64,000 bases of DNA from Aldehydirespirator sp965116665 (GTDB lineage Bacteria > Actinomycetota > Acidimicrobiia > Acidimicrobiales > Aldehydirespiratoraceae), in contig OZ220709.1 of NCBI GenBank assembly GCA_965116665.1, forward strand, positions 2,294,001-2,358,000, read 5' to 3'. The first letter of the stretch is position 1, and the number at the start of each line of letters is the position of its first letter. This document shows positions 42,562 through 51,647 of this stretch, piece by piece. The position numbers and the translations under genes were made by a program. The notes beneath the pieces were generated by a model. It was not told the origin of the DNA, did not search any database, and worked only from the letters and a program-made list of their open reading frames with translations.

Positions 42562-43125
42562 CGTCCGAAGTGAGCAGCGACAGCGGCACCAAACCGAAGA
42601 CTGAGGGTCTCGGCCCGAAGCAGCGGAGCGGAGTCGGTAGAGCGGTCCGCAGAGGACACCCAGCCAACCAGGCCGGTTCCCTCGGGAGCCGGTGGGTCAG
42701 CCGGGGACACGGAGGTTCTGCTCCGGGTGAGCGGTACTAATCCCCGACGGGGGAGGAGAACCGCAGAGCCGGAGGAGGATCGCCTCACCGGGAAGTCCGG
42801 TGACAGCCGAACACACCGACGGGTGCGGGAGGGAGTCGCCGGAACCGCCTCCGGGTGAGGGTGTCGCACAGGCATCGGAGTCGAATCCGATCCCGACGGG
42901 GAGCGGAGGAGGAACCGGAGCCGGAGCGGTGCCGGCGGGCACCACCGGATGATTCAGATTCACGCCACGGAGGCGTCCGGGGCGGGGATCAGGGCACAGG
43001 ACCGGATACGGGAATGGGCCCCGGAGTACCGCAGACTCCGCCGGGAGGATGCGGTCGGTGGTAAAGGCGCACTCGGAGCCCCGAGAAGTTGAGTGACGAA
43101 GGTTGCGAGGCTACTCGGGGCTCCG
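42562..43125 (+). ncRNA. Candidate structured RNA of about 560 nt
   Basis: No reading frame here has protein character, but local hairpins are dense: GCGGT/ACCGC enclosing TCCCC/GGGGA (42731-42763), TCACCGG/CCGGTGA (42785-42803), ATCGGA/TCCGAT (42874-42891). A module of a CCGACGGG hairpin, then a GGGAGG purine run, then AACCG recurs three times (about 42741, 42815 and 42891), and CTCCGGGTGAG occurs twice (42721 and 42849). GCGGAGTC (42628-42635) can pair with GACTCCGC (43034-43041), closing a large domain. It does not resemble RNase P RNA, tmRNA or SRP RNA. Boundaries are inferred from the promoter and the last hairpin. Confidence 0.5.
43074..43125 (+). terminator. 12-bp perfect stem at the end of the candidate RNA
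   Basis: CGGAGCCCCGAG (43074-43085) and CTCGGGGCTCCG (43114-43125) pair perfectly around a 28-nt loop. It may end the candidate RNA or be its 3' structural domain; there is no T-run. It finishes 48 bp before the next gene. Confidence 0.5.
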
Positions 43126-43173
43126 TCGCGTCCCGGCCCGCTGCGCACCCTGGCCCCTACACTCGGCTCCCGG

Positions 43174-44646
43174 ATGGCCAGTCACAGCGCAGACGCAGCC
43201 GGCCCGGTGATCATCGGAGCCGGACCGGCCGGGCTGACCGCGGCCTACCAGTTCTCCAAGCACGGGGTGGCCGGCACCGTGGTGGAGGCCACGTCCGAGA
43301 TCGGCGGGATCTCCCAGACGGTGCAGCGCGACGGATGGCGCTTCGACATCGGCGGGCACCGGTTCTTCACCAAGGTCGGCGCAGTGCGCGACCTGTGGCA
43401 CGAGATCCTCGGTTCAGAGGACTTCCTGGTGCGGCCCCGGATGAGCCGCATCTACTACGGCGGGAAGTTCTACGACTATCCGCTGAACATACGCAACGCG
43501 CTGACGAACCTCGGTCCGATGGAGGCCGCCCGGTGTGGGGCCTCCTACGCCTGGGCCCGGCTCCGGCCGCCCAAGGACCAGAGCTCCTTCGAGGGCTACA
43601 TGGCGGCCCAGTTCGGGTGGCGCCTGTACCGGACCTTCTTCAAGACCTACACCGAGAAGGTGTGGGGCGTCCCCGCCACCGAGATCCAGGCCGACTGGGC
43701 CGCCCAGCGCATCAAGAACCTCAACCTGCTGAGGGCGGTCACCGACGCGGTCGTGCCGCGGCGCCGGCCGACATCGATCACGAGCCTCATCGACTCCTTC
43801 GAGTACCCCCGGCACGGGCCGGGGATGATGTGGGAGCGCTGCGCCGACCTCGTCCGGGCCCGCGGCGTGCGGGTGCTGATGGAGCACCCTGTGGTCGCCG
43901 TGCGTCACCGCGACGGCCGGGCGGAGTCGGTGGTGGTCCGCACCGGCGACCGCGATGCGGAGATCGAGTGCAGCAGTGTGATCTCCTCCATGCCGCTCCC
44001 GCTGCTGGTGGAGTCGATGGACCCGGCACCCCCTCCCGAAGTGCTAGAAGCGGCGCGGGGCCTCACGTTCAGGGACTTCCTGACGGTGGCTCTGGCCGTG
44101 CCGGCCGATTCGGCCTTCGCCGACAACTGGATCTACATCCACTCCCCCGACGTGCGGGTGGGCCGGGTGCAGAACTTCCGGTCGTGGTCGCCGCACATGG
44201 TCCCCGACGACCACATGACCTGCCTGGGGCTCGAGTACTTCGTGTTCGAGGGCGACGACCTGTGGACCGCCCCCGACGAGGACCTGGTGTCGCTGGCAAC
44301 CCGCGAGCTGGAGACGCTGGGGCTGGTGACCGCCGGCGAGGTGGCCGGAGGCTGGGTTGTCCGGATGCCCAAGGCGTACCCCATGTACTCGCGGGGGTAC
44401 CAGGGCAACGTAGAGGTGCTCCGGTCCTGGATCGAGGCCAACGCGGCCAACGTCTGGCCGGTCGGGCGCAACGGCATGCACCGCTACAACAACCAGGACC
44501 ACTCCATGTTCACGGCCATGCTCGCGGTGGAGAACATCGTGCTCGGCACCGCGCACGACATCTGGAGCGTGAACGTGGAGTCGGAGTACCACGAGGAGCT
44601 CGACGAGGCCTCCACCCCGGCCCCGTCACCGCCGCGGAACACCTGA
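43174..44646 (+). CDS. FAD-dependent oxidoreductase related to UDP-galactopyranose mutase
   Basis: 490 residues. The dinucleotide-binding VIIGAGPAGLTAAYQF and the following VVEATSEIGGIS, then the Glf-like DGWRFDIGGHRFF, place it in the Glf/protoporphyrinogen-oxidase-like flavoprotein family common next to envelope glycosyltransferases. It may interconvert or modify a nucleotide or lipid-linked sugar; true mutase activity is not assured. The ATG at 43174 is chosen over the GTG at 43093, which would read through half of the RNA's terminal stem; TACACT lies ten bases upstream of the ATG. Confidence 0.85.
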   Translation: MASHSADAAGPVIIGAGPAGLTAAYQFSKHGVAGTVVEATSEIGGISQTVQRDGWRFDIGGHRFFTKVGAVRDLWHEILGSEDFLVRPRMSRIYYGGKFYDYPLNIRNALTNLGPMEAARCGASYAWARLRPPKDQSSFEGYMAAQFGWRLYRTFFKTYTEKVWGVPATEIQADWAAQRIKNLNLLRAVTDAVVPRRRPTSITSLIDSFEYPRHGPGMMWERCADLVRARGVRVLMEHPVVAVRHRDGRAESVVVRTGDRDAEIECSSVISSMPLPLLVESMDPAPPPEVLEAARGLTFRDFLTVALAVPADSAFADNWIYIHSPDVRVGRVQNFRSWSPHMVPDDHMTCLGLEYFVFEGDDLWTAPDEDLVSLATRELETLGLVTAGEVAGGWVVRMPKAYPMYSRGYQGNVEVLRSWIEANAANVWPVGRNGMHRYNNQDHSMFTAMLAVENIVLGTAHDIWSVNVESEYHEELDEASTPAPSPPRNT

Positions 44647-44650
44647 GAGC

Positions 44651-44656
44651 TACGAT
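44651..44656 (+). promoter_or_regulatory. -10 box of a probable leaderless promoter for the GT4 gene
   Basis: TACGAT eight bases before the GTG at 44665, in the 18-bp gap after the flavoprotein gene. Confidence 0.4.
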
Positions 44657-44664
44657 CCGGCGCC

Positions 44665-45819
44665 GTGGCGACAGTAGCCAAGATCGGCGATCTGGCCGCC
44701 GAGGACGGGTTGCGCCGGATCCATGTGCTGGCCTGGCGCGATCTCGACGACATCGAGTCCGGCGGCTCCGAACTCCACGCCGACCGGGTCGCCCGCCTGT
44801 GGGCCGAGGCTGGCATAGAGGTGACGATGCGCACGTCCTTCTCGGCCGGATCACCGCCGACGGCCGTGCGGTCCGGCTACCGGGTGATCCGCCGGGGCGG
44901 GCGGTACATGGTCTTCCCCCGAGCTGTTCTGGCCGAACTGGCCGGAGGCCACGGAGCCAGGGACGGGCTCGTCGAGATATGGAACGGCATGCCGTTCCTG
45001 TCGCCCATCTGGTCCCGGCACCCGCGAATGGTCTGGATCCACCAGCCCCACACCGAACTCTGGGACCGGGTCCTGCCCCGCGGCCGGGCCGCCGCGGGCC
45101 GTGTCTTCGAGCGGGACCTGGCCCCCAGGCTGTACCGCAGCACCCCGGTGGTGACCCTGTCGGAGTCGGTGCGCCGCCAGCTGGTGGACGGGTTCCGCCT
45201 CCGGCCCGAACATGTCCACGTCGTGCCGCCCGGGATCGACGACCGGTTCGTGCCGAACCCCCGGGCCCGGGACCCGGAGCCCCTGCTGGTGGCGGTGGGC
45301 CGGCTCACCGCCGCCAAGCAGTTCGACCGGGTGATCAGGGCGGTCGCCAGGCTCCGGGAGCGCGCGCCCGCCCGGCTGGTGATCGCAGGCTCGGGCACCG
45401 AGAGGGACCGGCTGGCGAGCCTGGTGTCCGCGCTGGACGCCGAGGCCTGGTGCGAGCTGGCCGGCCACGTCGACGACGCCGCGCTGGCCTCCCTGTACCA
45501 GCGGGCGTGGGTGCTGGTCAGCGCCTCCTCCGCCGAGGGCTGGGGCATGACCATCACCGAGGCGGCCGCCTGCGGAACCCCGGCCGTCGTCTCGGACATA
45601 CCGGGCCACGCCGACGCCGTAGACGACGGTGAGACCGGCCACCTGGCCGCACGCGACGGCGACTTCGTCGATGCCCTGGCGAGGATCATCGACGACCCGT
45701 CGCACCGCGCCCGCCTGGGCGACGCGGCCAGGGCCCGGGCGTCCACCCTGACCTGGGAGCGCACCGCCCACGACACGTTGGCCGTACTGGCCGGCGAGGT
45801 TCGCCGCCGGCACCGATGA
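44665..45819 (+). CDS. Family 4 glycosyltransferase
   Basis: 384 residues, GT-B fold. ESGGSELHADR near residue 32 is a typical acceptor-domain loop, VAVGRLTAAKQFDRVI begins the donor domain, and SAEGWGMTITEAAACGTPAV holds the E-x7-E nucleotide-sugar site. It should transfer a sugar from a nucleotide donor at the cytoplasmic face. Its stop overlaps the AftD start (ATGA), so the two probably work on the same envelope glycan. Confidence 0.92.
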   Translation: MATVAKIGDLAAEDGLRRIHVLAWRDLDDIESGGSELHADRVARLWAEAGIEVTMRTSFSAGSPPTAVRSGYRVIRRGGRYMVFPRAVLAELAGGHGARDGLVEIWNGMPFLSPIWSRHPRMVWIHQPHTELWDRVLPRGRAAAGRVFERDLAPRLYRSTPVVTLSESVRRQLVDGFRLRPEHVHVVPPGIDDRFVPNPRARDPEPLLVAVGRLTAAKQFDRVIRAVARLRERAPARLVIAGSGTERDRLASLVSALDAEAWCELAGHVDDAALASLYQRAWVLVSASSAEGWGMTITEAAACGTPAVVSDIPGHADAVDDGETGHLAARDGDFVDALARIIDDPSHRARLGDAARARASTLTWERTAHDTLAVLAGEVRRRHR

Positions 45820-48800
45820 CGTTCCTGCACCGGGCGTTGGCGTGGTGGCGCCACCGATCCCGGTGGACGATCGCGGTGGCGGCTGCGGTCGCCTACGGGC
45901 CGCTCCTGGCCTCCAGCCCGGGGCTGGTGGGGGCGGACACGAAGACCTACCTCTACCTCGACCCGGGCCGGCTGATGAGCCAGGCCGGCGTGCTGTGGGA
46001 CGCCGACCGGGCGCTGGGAACGGTCACCCACCAGAACATCGGCTTCCTGTGGCCGATGGGCCCCTTCTACTGGTTCTTCGAGACGCTGGGCGCGCCCGAC
46101 TGGGTGGCCCAGCGCCTGTGGGTCGGCACGCTGCTGTTCGCGGCCGGCCTCGGGGTCCGCTACCTGTTGCGCACCCTCGGCTTCGAGGGCCGGGGCCTGC
46201 TGATCGCCATGCTCGCCTACGAGCTGAGCCCGTACGCCCTGAACTACTCGGCCCGCATCTCGGCCGTCCTGCTGCCCTGGGCCGGGCTGGGATGGATGAT
46301 CGGACTCACGGTCCGTGCGGCCCGCACCGGCGGCTGGCGCCACCCGGCCCTGTTCGCCCTCACCGTGGTGACCGTGGGCAGCGTCAACGCCACCAGCCTG
46401 GCGCTGGCCGGGCTCGGGCCGGTGCTTTGGCTCATGCATGCGGCCGTCACCGACCGCAGCAACGGGCCCCGGCGGGCACTGGCTGCCGCGGCTCGCATCG
46501 GCGTGCTCACGATCGCGGTGTCGCTGTGGTGGATGGCCGGCCTGGCGTTGCAGAGCGGCTACAGCCTGAACGTCCTGCGCTACACCGAGAGCCGCGAGGT
46601 GGTGGCCCTGGCGTCGACCGCGCCCGAGGTGCTGCGCGGCCTCGGCTACTGGTTCTTCTACGGCAACGACAAGCTCGGGCCCTGGATCGAGCCCAGCGTC
46701 GCCTACACCCAGGGCGGGTGGCTCATCTTCGTCGGGTTCGGGCTGGCCACCCTCGCGCTGGCCTCGGCCGCGCTGGTGCGCTGGCGCCACCGGAGCTACT
46801 TCGTGCTGCTGGCCGCGGTGGGCGCGCTGGTCGCGGTGGGATTCCACCCGCCCGAGGACCCGTCGCTGCTCGGGTCGCTCTTCGAGCGCTTCTCACGCAC
46901 CGGTCCCCTGCTGGCCATGCGCTCGCTGCCCCGGGCCGTTCCCCTGGTGGCTCTGGCGATGGCGGTGCTGCTGGGCGTCGGGGTCAATGCCCTGGCGTCG
47001 AGGATGCGCAGGGTCGGTTCGATCGCGGCGGGGCTGGTGCTGGTCGGTGTTGTGCTCAACAACCCGGCCATGTGGCGCATCAGCATGGTCGAGGAACACC
47101 TCAACCGGCCCGAGGAGATACCCGAGTACTGGCTGGAGGCCGCCGGGGCCCTCGACCACGCCGGCACCGGCGGTGAGAGCCGCGTGTGGGAGATCCCCGG
47201 GTCCGACTTCGCCTCCTACCGGTGGGGCAACACCGTGGACCCCATCACGCCCGGTCTGATGGACCGGGGCTACGTCGCCCGCGAGCTGGTGCCGTTCGGC
47301 TCGGCCCAGTCGGCGTCGCTGCTCGGCGCCGTCGACCGGCGGCTCCAGGAGGGGACGCTCGATCCCGCGAGCCTGGGGACGGTCGCCCGGCTCATGTCCG
47401 TCGGGGACGTGGTGCACCGCGCCGACCTGATCTTCGAGCGTTACCGGACCCCGAGACCGGTCGAGACCGCCGGGTTCCTGCGCCGGGTACCGGGCCTGGG
47501 ACCGGTTGAGGCCTTCGGCGCACCCGTACCCAACGTCGCCGGCCCGGAACAGACGCTGATCGACGAGATCCACCTGGCCCGCCCCCGCGACCGGGAGCAC
47601 CCGTCGCCAGTCTCCCGCTACCAGGTCGACGATCCGCTGCCGGTGGTGCGGACCCGGCCGGTGGCCGGGGCGACGGTGCTGGTCGGCGACGCCGACGGGA
47701 TCGTCGATGCGGCCGGCGCAGGGGTCATCGACCTCGACCGGTCCCTGGTGTTCGCCGCGGACATGGCCGCCGATCCGGCGCTCGGCGACTTGGTGCTGTC
47801 GGAGCCGGCCCACATCGTGGTGACCGACTCCAACCGGCGGCGGGCCCAGCGCTGGGGGACCCTGCGCGAGAACCGTGGCCACACCGAGCAGGACTCCGAG
47901 CAGCCGATGCGCCACGACCCTCTCGACAACCGCCTGGCCACCTTCGACTACGCGGCCATCACCGGCCCGGTCGACGATGTCCGCACCGTGAGCGAGCAGC
48001 GGGGGCCGGTGGCGGCCCAAGCCACCGCCCACGGCAACCCGGTCACCTACACCAACGACGACCGGCCCTACAACGCCCTGGACGGGTCGCTGGACACGGC
48101 CTGGGTGGTGGCCGCGTTCAGCGAGGCCATCGGAGAGCGGCTGCGCCTGACGCTGACCGAGCCGGCGGTGGTGGAGTCGATGCGCCTGGTGCAGCCCCAG
48201 GGCCGCTCGGAACGCCACACCGTCGAGAACGACCGCCACATCACCGAGATCGAGATCCGCGTCGACTCGGGTCGCCCGGTGACCGTGGCGCTGGACGGGA
48301 GGTCGTTGGCGCCGGAGGGCCAGACGGTTCCGCTCGGCAAGGAAGCGTCGGTCATCGAGATCGAGATAACCGGCACGAGCATCGGGCGCCGGGTCACCTA
48401 CCCCGCGGTGGCGCCGGTCGGCTTCGCCGAGGTCGACCTCGGCCTCGGGCCCGTGCTGGAGGTGATACGCACCCCGCGGGCTCTGCTCGACCACCTCGGC
48501 GACGGGCTGGACGACCACGCAGTGACGGTGGTCCTGACCCGGGAGCGGTCCGACCCCCGGGAGCCGGTGCGCACCGATCCCGAGGTGCAGATGGTGCGGG
48601 CTGTTCCGCTGCCGGGCGGCTTGGAGGTCGAGATCTCGGGATCGGCCCGGCTGGCGACCACCGCACCGGCGGGACTGATCGACGAGCTCGTCGGGCTGGC
48701 TGATGCGGCTGCGGGCCGGGCCTCGTCGTCGGGCCACCTCGCGGGCGACCTTGCGAGCCGGGCATCCTCGGTGCTCGACGGCGACCGGACAACCGCGTGG

Positions 48801-50180
48801 ACCGGCCGCCTCGGCGCCGGGCCGCCACAATGGCTGCAGCTGACCCGCCCGGCGCGGTTCGAGCCGGGATCCATCGAGCTGGACGTCGTGGTGGACGAGC
48901 TTCACTCCACTCCGGCCGCGGTGCAGGTGCTGGTGGACGGCGCCGACGCGGGGACCTACGAACTGGGTCTCTCCGGCGCGGCCGCAGGGGCCGGGCCGGA
49001 CTCGACCGCGACCGTGACAATCCCGCTTGCCCGGGCCGGGACGACGCTGCGGCTGGTGTTCGTCGAGGTGGTCGAGCGCTTGACCCGGGACTGGTACAGC
49101 AACGGGTTCGTGGCCCTGCCCGTCTCGTTGGCCGAGGTGCGCGTCGGCGAGGGCCCGAGACTCGGCCCTCCCGCCGGCATCGACACGGGCTGCCGCGACG
49201 ATCTCTTGACCATCGACGGCCGGAGCGTGCCGGTGCGCATCACCGGCTCGGCCAGCGACGCGCTGGACCGCGGCGCGCTGAGCGTCGAGGGTTGCGCCCC
49301 AGTCGAGCTCGGAACCCCGGAGAGCCTGATCAGGACCGCGCCGGGATCACGCACCGGCTTCGACATCGACCAGCTCGTGCTCAGCGGGCCGCAGCGGACG
49401 CTTCCGCCGGCGGGAACCGGCGGCGTGGACGCGGTCCGCCACCGCGACACCGCCTACACGGTGCGGGTGCCGGGCCGCGACACCGTCCGCTGGCTGGTGC
49501 TGGGCCAGAGCCACAACCGGGGCTGGCATGCCACCGTCGACGGCGCTGATCTGGGTCCGCCGGCGGTGATCGACGGCTTCGCCAACGGCTGGCTGCTGCC
49601 CGCCGGAGCGGACGCGGTGGTGGAGCTGCGCTGGACGCCCCAGAGGCTGGTGGACTGGGCCCTTTGCCTGTCGGTGCTGGCCCTTGCCGCGGTTGCGCTC
49701 ATCGCGTGGCGGGGCCGCCCCGACCGCGGCGCGCCCCGCTCGGCCCTGGCCCGCGCCGAGCCCGACCGGCCCGTCCTGCGCTGGCCCTGGCACCAGGCAT
49801 CGGTGCAGCCCCCATCCGCGGCTGCGACCATCGTGGCGGCCGCGGCTGCCACCGCGCTGGCCGCGGCCAGCGTGCCCGACTGGCACGGCCTGGCACTGGT
49901 CGCGGGGGTCGTGACCGTGCTCGCGCTGCGCCACCGCCGCCTGTGGTGGCTGGCGCCGATGACCGCGGCCGTGTCGCTGGGCATCGCCGCGCTGTTCGTG
50001 CTGATCCAGCAGTACCGCCTGCGCTACCCGCCCGACTTCATCTGGCCGTTCAGGTTCGAGTCGGTCCACATCCTCGGCATGGCCGCCATCCTCGCCCTGG
50101 CCTGCGACTACGCCGTGACTGTCGCGCTTGCTCTTCGCCTGCGGCGGCGGGCTACCTCAGGGGCATCGAGGCGGGGGTGA
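45816..50180 (+). CDS. aftD: AftD-like alpha-(1,3)-arabinofuranosyltransferase (DUF3367)
   Basis: 1454 residues. The first 420 or so carry many membrane segments in a GT-C pattern (YGPLLASSPGLVGADTKTYLYLDPGRL at the start, with the acidic Asp of the first loop), followed by a large extracytoplasmic region with beta-rich carbohydrate-binding-like stretches, and four C-terminal membrane segments. In mycobacteria AftD adds alpha-(1,3) arabinofuranose branches using decaprenyl-phosphoarabinose. The organism may therefore make an arabinan. The last 29 bp overlap the convergent gltD gene. Confidence 0.9.
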   Translation: MTFLHRALAWWRHRSRWTIAVAAAVAYGPLLASSPGLVGADTKTYLYLDPGRLMSQAGVLWDADRALGTVTHQNIGFLWPMGPFYWFFETLGAPDWVAQRLWVGTLLFAAGLGVRYLLRTLGFEGRGLLIAMLAYELSPYALNYSARISAVLLPWAGLGWMIGLTVRAARTGGWRHPALFALTVVTVGSVNATSLALAGLGPVLWLMHAAVTDRSNGPRRALAAAARIGVLTIAVSLWWMAGLALQSGYSLNVLRYTESREVVALASTAPEVLRGLGYWFFYGNDKLGPWIEPSVAYTQGGWLIFVGFGLATLALASAALVRWRHRSYFVLLAAVGALVAVGFHPPEDPSLLGSLFERFSRTGPLLAMRSLPRAVPLVALAMAVLLGVGVNALASRMRRVGSIAAGLVLVGVVLNNPAMWRISMVEEHLNRPEEIPEYWLEAAGALDHAGTGGESRVWEIPGSDFASYRWGNTVDPITPGLMDRGYVARELVPFGSAQSASLLGAVDRRLQEGTLDPASLGTVARLMSVGDVVHRADLIFERYRTPRPVETAGFLRRVPGLGPVEAFGAPVPNVAGPEQTLIDEIHLARPRDREHPSPVSRYQVDDPLPVVRTRPVAGATVLVGDADGIVDAAGAGVIDLDRSLVFAADMAADPALGDLVLSEPAHIVVTDSNRRRAQRWGTLRENRGHTEQDSEQPMRHDPLDNRLATFDYAAITGPVDDVRTVSEQRGPVAAQATAHGNPVTYTNDDRPYNALDGSLDTAWVVAAFSEAIGERLRLTLTEPAVVESMRLVQPQGRSERHTVENDRHITEIEIRVDSGRPVTVALDGRSLAPEGQTVPLGKEASVIEIEITGTSIGRRVTYPAVAPVGFAEVDLGLGPVLEVIRTPRALLDHLGDGLDDHAVTVVLTRERSDPREPVRTDPEVQMVRAVPLPGGLEVEISGSARLATTAPAGLIDELVGLADAAAGRASSSGHLAGDLASRASSVLDGDRTTAWTGRLGAGPPQWLQLTRPARFEPGSIELDVVVDELHSTPAAVQVLVDGADAGTYELGLSGAAAGAGPDSTATVTIPLARAGTTLRLVFVEVVERLTRDWYSNGFVALPVSLAEVRVGEGPRLGPPAGIDTGCRDDLLTIDGRSVPVRITGSASDALDRGALSVEGCAPVELGTPESLIRTAPGSRTGFDIDQLVLSGPQRTLPPAGTGGVDAVRHRDTAYTVRVPGRDTVRWLVLGQSHNRGWHATVDGADLGPPAVIDGFANGWLLPAGADAVVELRWTPQRLVDWALCLSVLALAAVALIAWRGRPDRGAPRSALARAEPDRPVLRWPWHQASVQPPSAAATIVAAAAATALAAASVPDWHGLALVAGVVTVLALRHRRLWWLAPMTAAVSLGIAALFVLIQQYRLRYPPDFIWPFRFESVHILGMAAILALACDYAVTVALALRLRRRATSGASRRG

Positions 50181-51615
50181 CCACCGCGGGAAGGTCGGTT
50201 GAGCCGGTCAGGTCCGCGTCCACCGCGGCCGCGCAGGCCCGGCCCTCGGCGATGGCCCACACGATCAGGCTCTGGCCCCGGCCCATGTCACCGCAGACGT
50301 AGACGCCGTCGACGTTGGTGGCCCACCGCTCGTCGCGGGCCACGTTTCCCCGGCCGTCGAGCTCCACCCCGAACTGCTCGATGAGCGGGCCCCGCTCGGG
50401 ACCGACGAAGCCCATGGCCAGCAGCACCAGCTCGGCGGGAATCTCCTCCTCGGTGCCCGGGATCGGGTCGAAGCTCATCCGCCCGTCGGTGAATGTCTGC
50501 TCCACCCGCACGGTGGCCAGCGCAGCCAGGTTGCCCTGCCCGTCGCCGATGAAGGAGGTGGTGTTGATGGCGTAGTCGCGCTCGCCGCCCTCCTCGTGGG
50601 CCGACGACACCCGGTAGATCATGGGCCAGGTCGGCCACGGGTTGGCGTCGGGACGCTCGTCGGGCGGGCGGGGCATGATCTCGAACTGGCGGATGGAGGC
50701 GGCCTCCTGGCGGTGGGCGGTGCCCAGGCAGTCGGCGCCGGTGTCGCCCCCGCCGATGATCACCACCCGCTTGCCCGCCGCGGTGATGGGCGGCTCGTCG
50801 AGGTCTCCCTCCTGGACCCGGTTGGCCCCGGGCAGGTACTCCATGGCCTGGTGCACCCCGTTCAGCTCCCGCCCCGGAATGGGCAGGTCCCGCCAGGCGG
50901 TGGCCCCGCAGGCCAGCACCGCCACATCGAAGCCGGCCATCAACTCCTCGGCACTGATGTCAGCACCCACGTCCACACCCGCCCGGAACTCGGTCCCCTC
51001 GGCCTCCATCTGGGCCACACGGCGTTCGAGGTGGCGCTTCTCCATCTTGAACTCGGGGATCCCGTAGCGGAGCAGGCCCCCGATCCGGTCGGCCCGCTCG
51101 AACACCACCACCCGGTGGCCGGCCCGGGTGAGCTGCTGGGCCGCGGCCAGCCCGGCCGGCCCCGACCCGACCACGGCCACGCTGTGGCCGGTGCGGACCG
51201 CGGCCGGCTGGGGTGCGATCCAGCCCTCGGCCCAGGCCCGGTCGACGATCTCGACCTCGACCTGCTTGATGGTCACCGGCGGCTCGTGGATGCCGAGCAC
51301 GCAGGCCGCCTCGCAGGGCGCCGGGCACAGCCGGCCGGTGAACTCCGGGAAGTTGTTGGTGGCGTGGAGACGCTCGATGGCCCGGCGCCAGTGCTGGCGG
51401 TAGACGAGGTCGTTCCAGTCCGGGATGAGGTTCCCCAGCGGGCAGCCGCTGTTGCAGAACGGGATGCCGCAGTCCATACAGCGCGACGCCTGCTGGCGCA
51501 GCTTCTCCTCACCGAAGGGCTCGTACACCTCGCGCCAGTCGCGCAGCCGCACGGGCACCGGGCGACGGGTCGGCAGCTCCCGGTCATGGACCAGAAACCC
51601 GCGGGGGTCAGCCAT
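50152..51615 (-). CDS. gltD: Glutamate synthase (NADPH) small subunit
   Basis: 487 residues. N-terminal Cys-rich segments (CMDCGIPFCNSGCPLGNLIPDW and LCPAPCEAACV) bind two [4Fe-4S] clusters; VAVVGSGPAGLAAAQQL binds FAD and VVIIGGGDTGADCLG binds NADPH. It passes electrons to GltB for making glutamate from 2-oxoglutarate and glutamine nitrogen. It starts 32 nt after gltB. The 3' end overlaps aftD on the opposite strand by 29 bp. Confidence 0.96.
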   Translation of the reverse strand: MADPRGFLVHDRELPTRRPVPVRLRDWREVYEPFGEEKLRQQASRCMDCGIPFCNSGCPLGNLIPDWNDLVYRQHWRRAIERLHATNNFPEFTGRLCPAPCEAACVLGIHEPPVTIKQVEVEIVDRAWAEGWIAPQPAAVRTGHSVAVVGSGPAGLAAAQQLTRAGHRVVVFERADRIGGLLRYGIPEFKMEKRHLERRVAQMEAEGTEFRAGVDVGADISAEELMAGFDVAVLACGATAWRDLPIPGRELNGVHQAMEYLPGANRVQEGDLDEPPITAAGKRVVIIGGGDTGADCLGTAHRQEAASIRQFEIMPRPPDERPDANPWPTWPMIYRVSSAHEEGGERDYAINTTSFIGDGQGNLAALATVRVEQTFTDGRMSFDPIPGTEEEIPAELVLLAMGFVGPERGPLIEQFGVELDGRGNVARDERWATNVDGVYVCGDMGRGQSLIVWAIAEGRACAAAVDADLTGSTDLPAVVTPASMPLR

Positions 51616-51647
51616 GCCTTACTCTCAACCTGAAGTCGAACTTCATC

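Noticed and set aside
42731..42742. GAGCGGTACTAAT as a 23S rRNA 3'-end fragment
   Set aside because: Only about a dozen bases agree and neighbouring sequence does not continue the match.
42721..42803. RNase P RNA or tmRNA inside the candidate RNA region (GGGAAGTCCGG resembles an RNase P motif; CGGAGTCGAATCCG resembles a T-arm)
   Set aside because: The other conserved RNase P blocks and a tRNA-like acceptor or tag frame are missing, and the T-loop has six rather than seven bases.
42366..42963. Minus-strand open frames in the pyk downstream region
   Set aside because: Ser/Arg/Pro-rich translations without hydrophobic core or motif; the region has plus-strand promoter and RNA-like structure instead.
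43093..43173. Upstream GTG start for the Glf-like flavoprotein
   Set aside because: Adds 27 residues without family similarity and reads through the perfect stem at 43114-43125; the ATG at 43174 directly precedes the dinucleotide-binding motif.
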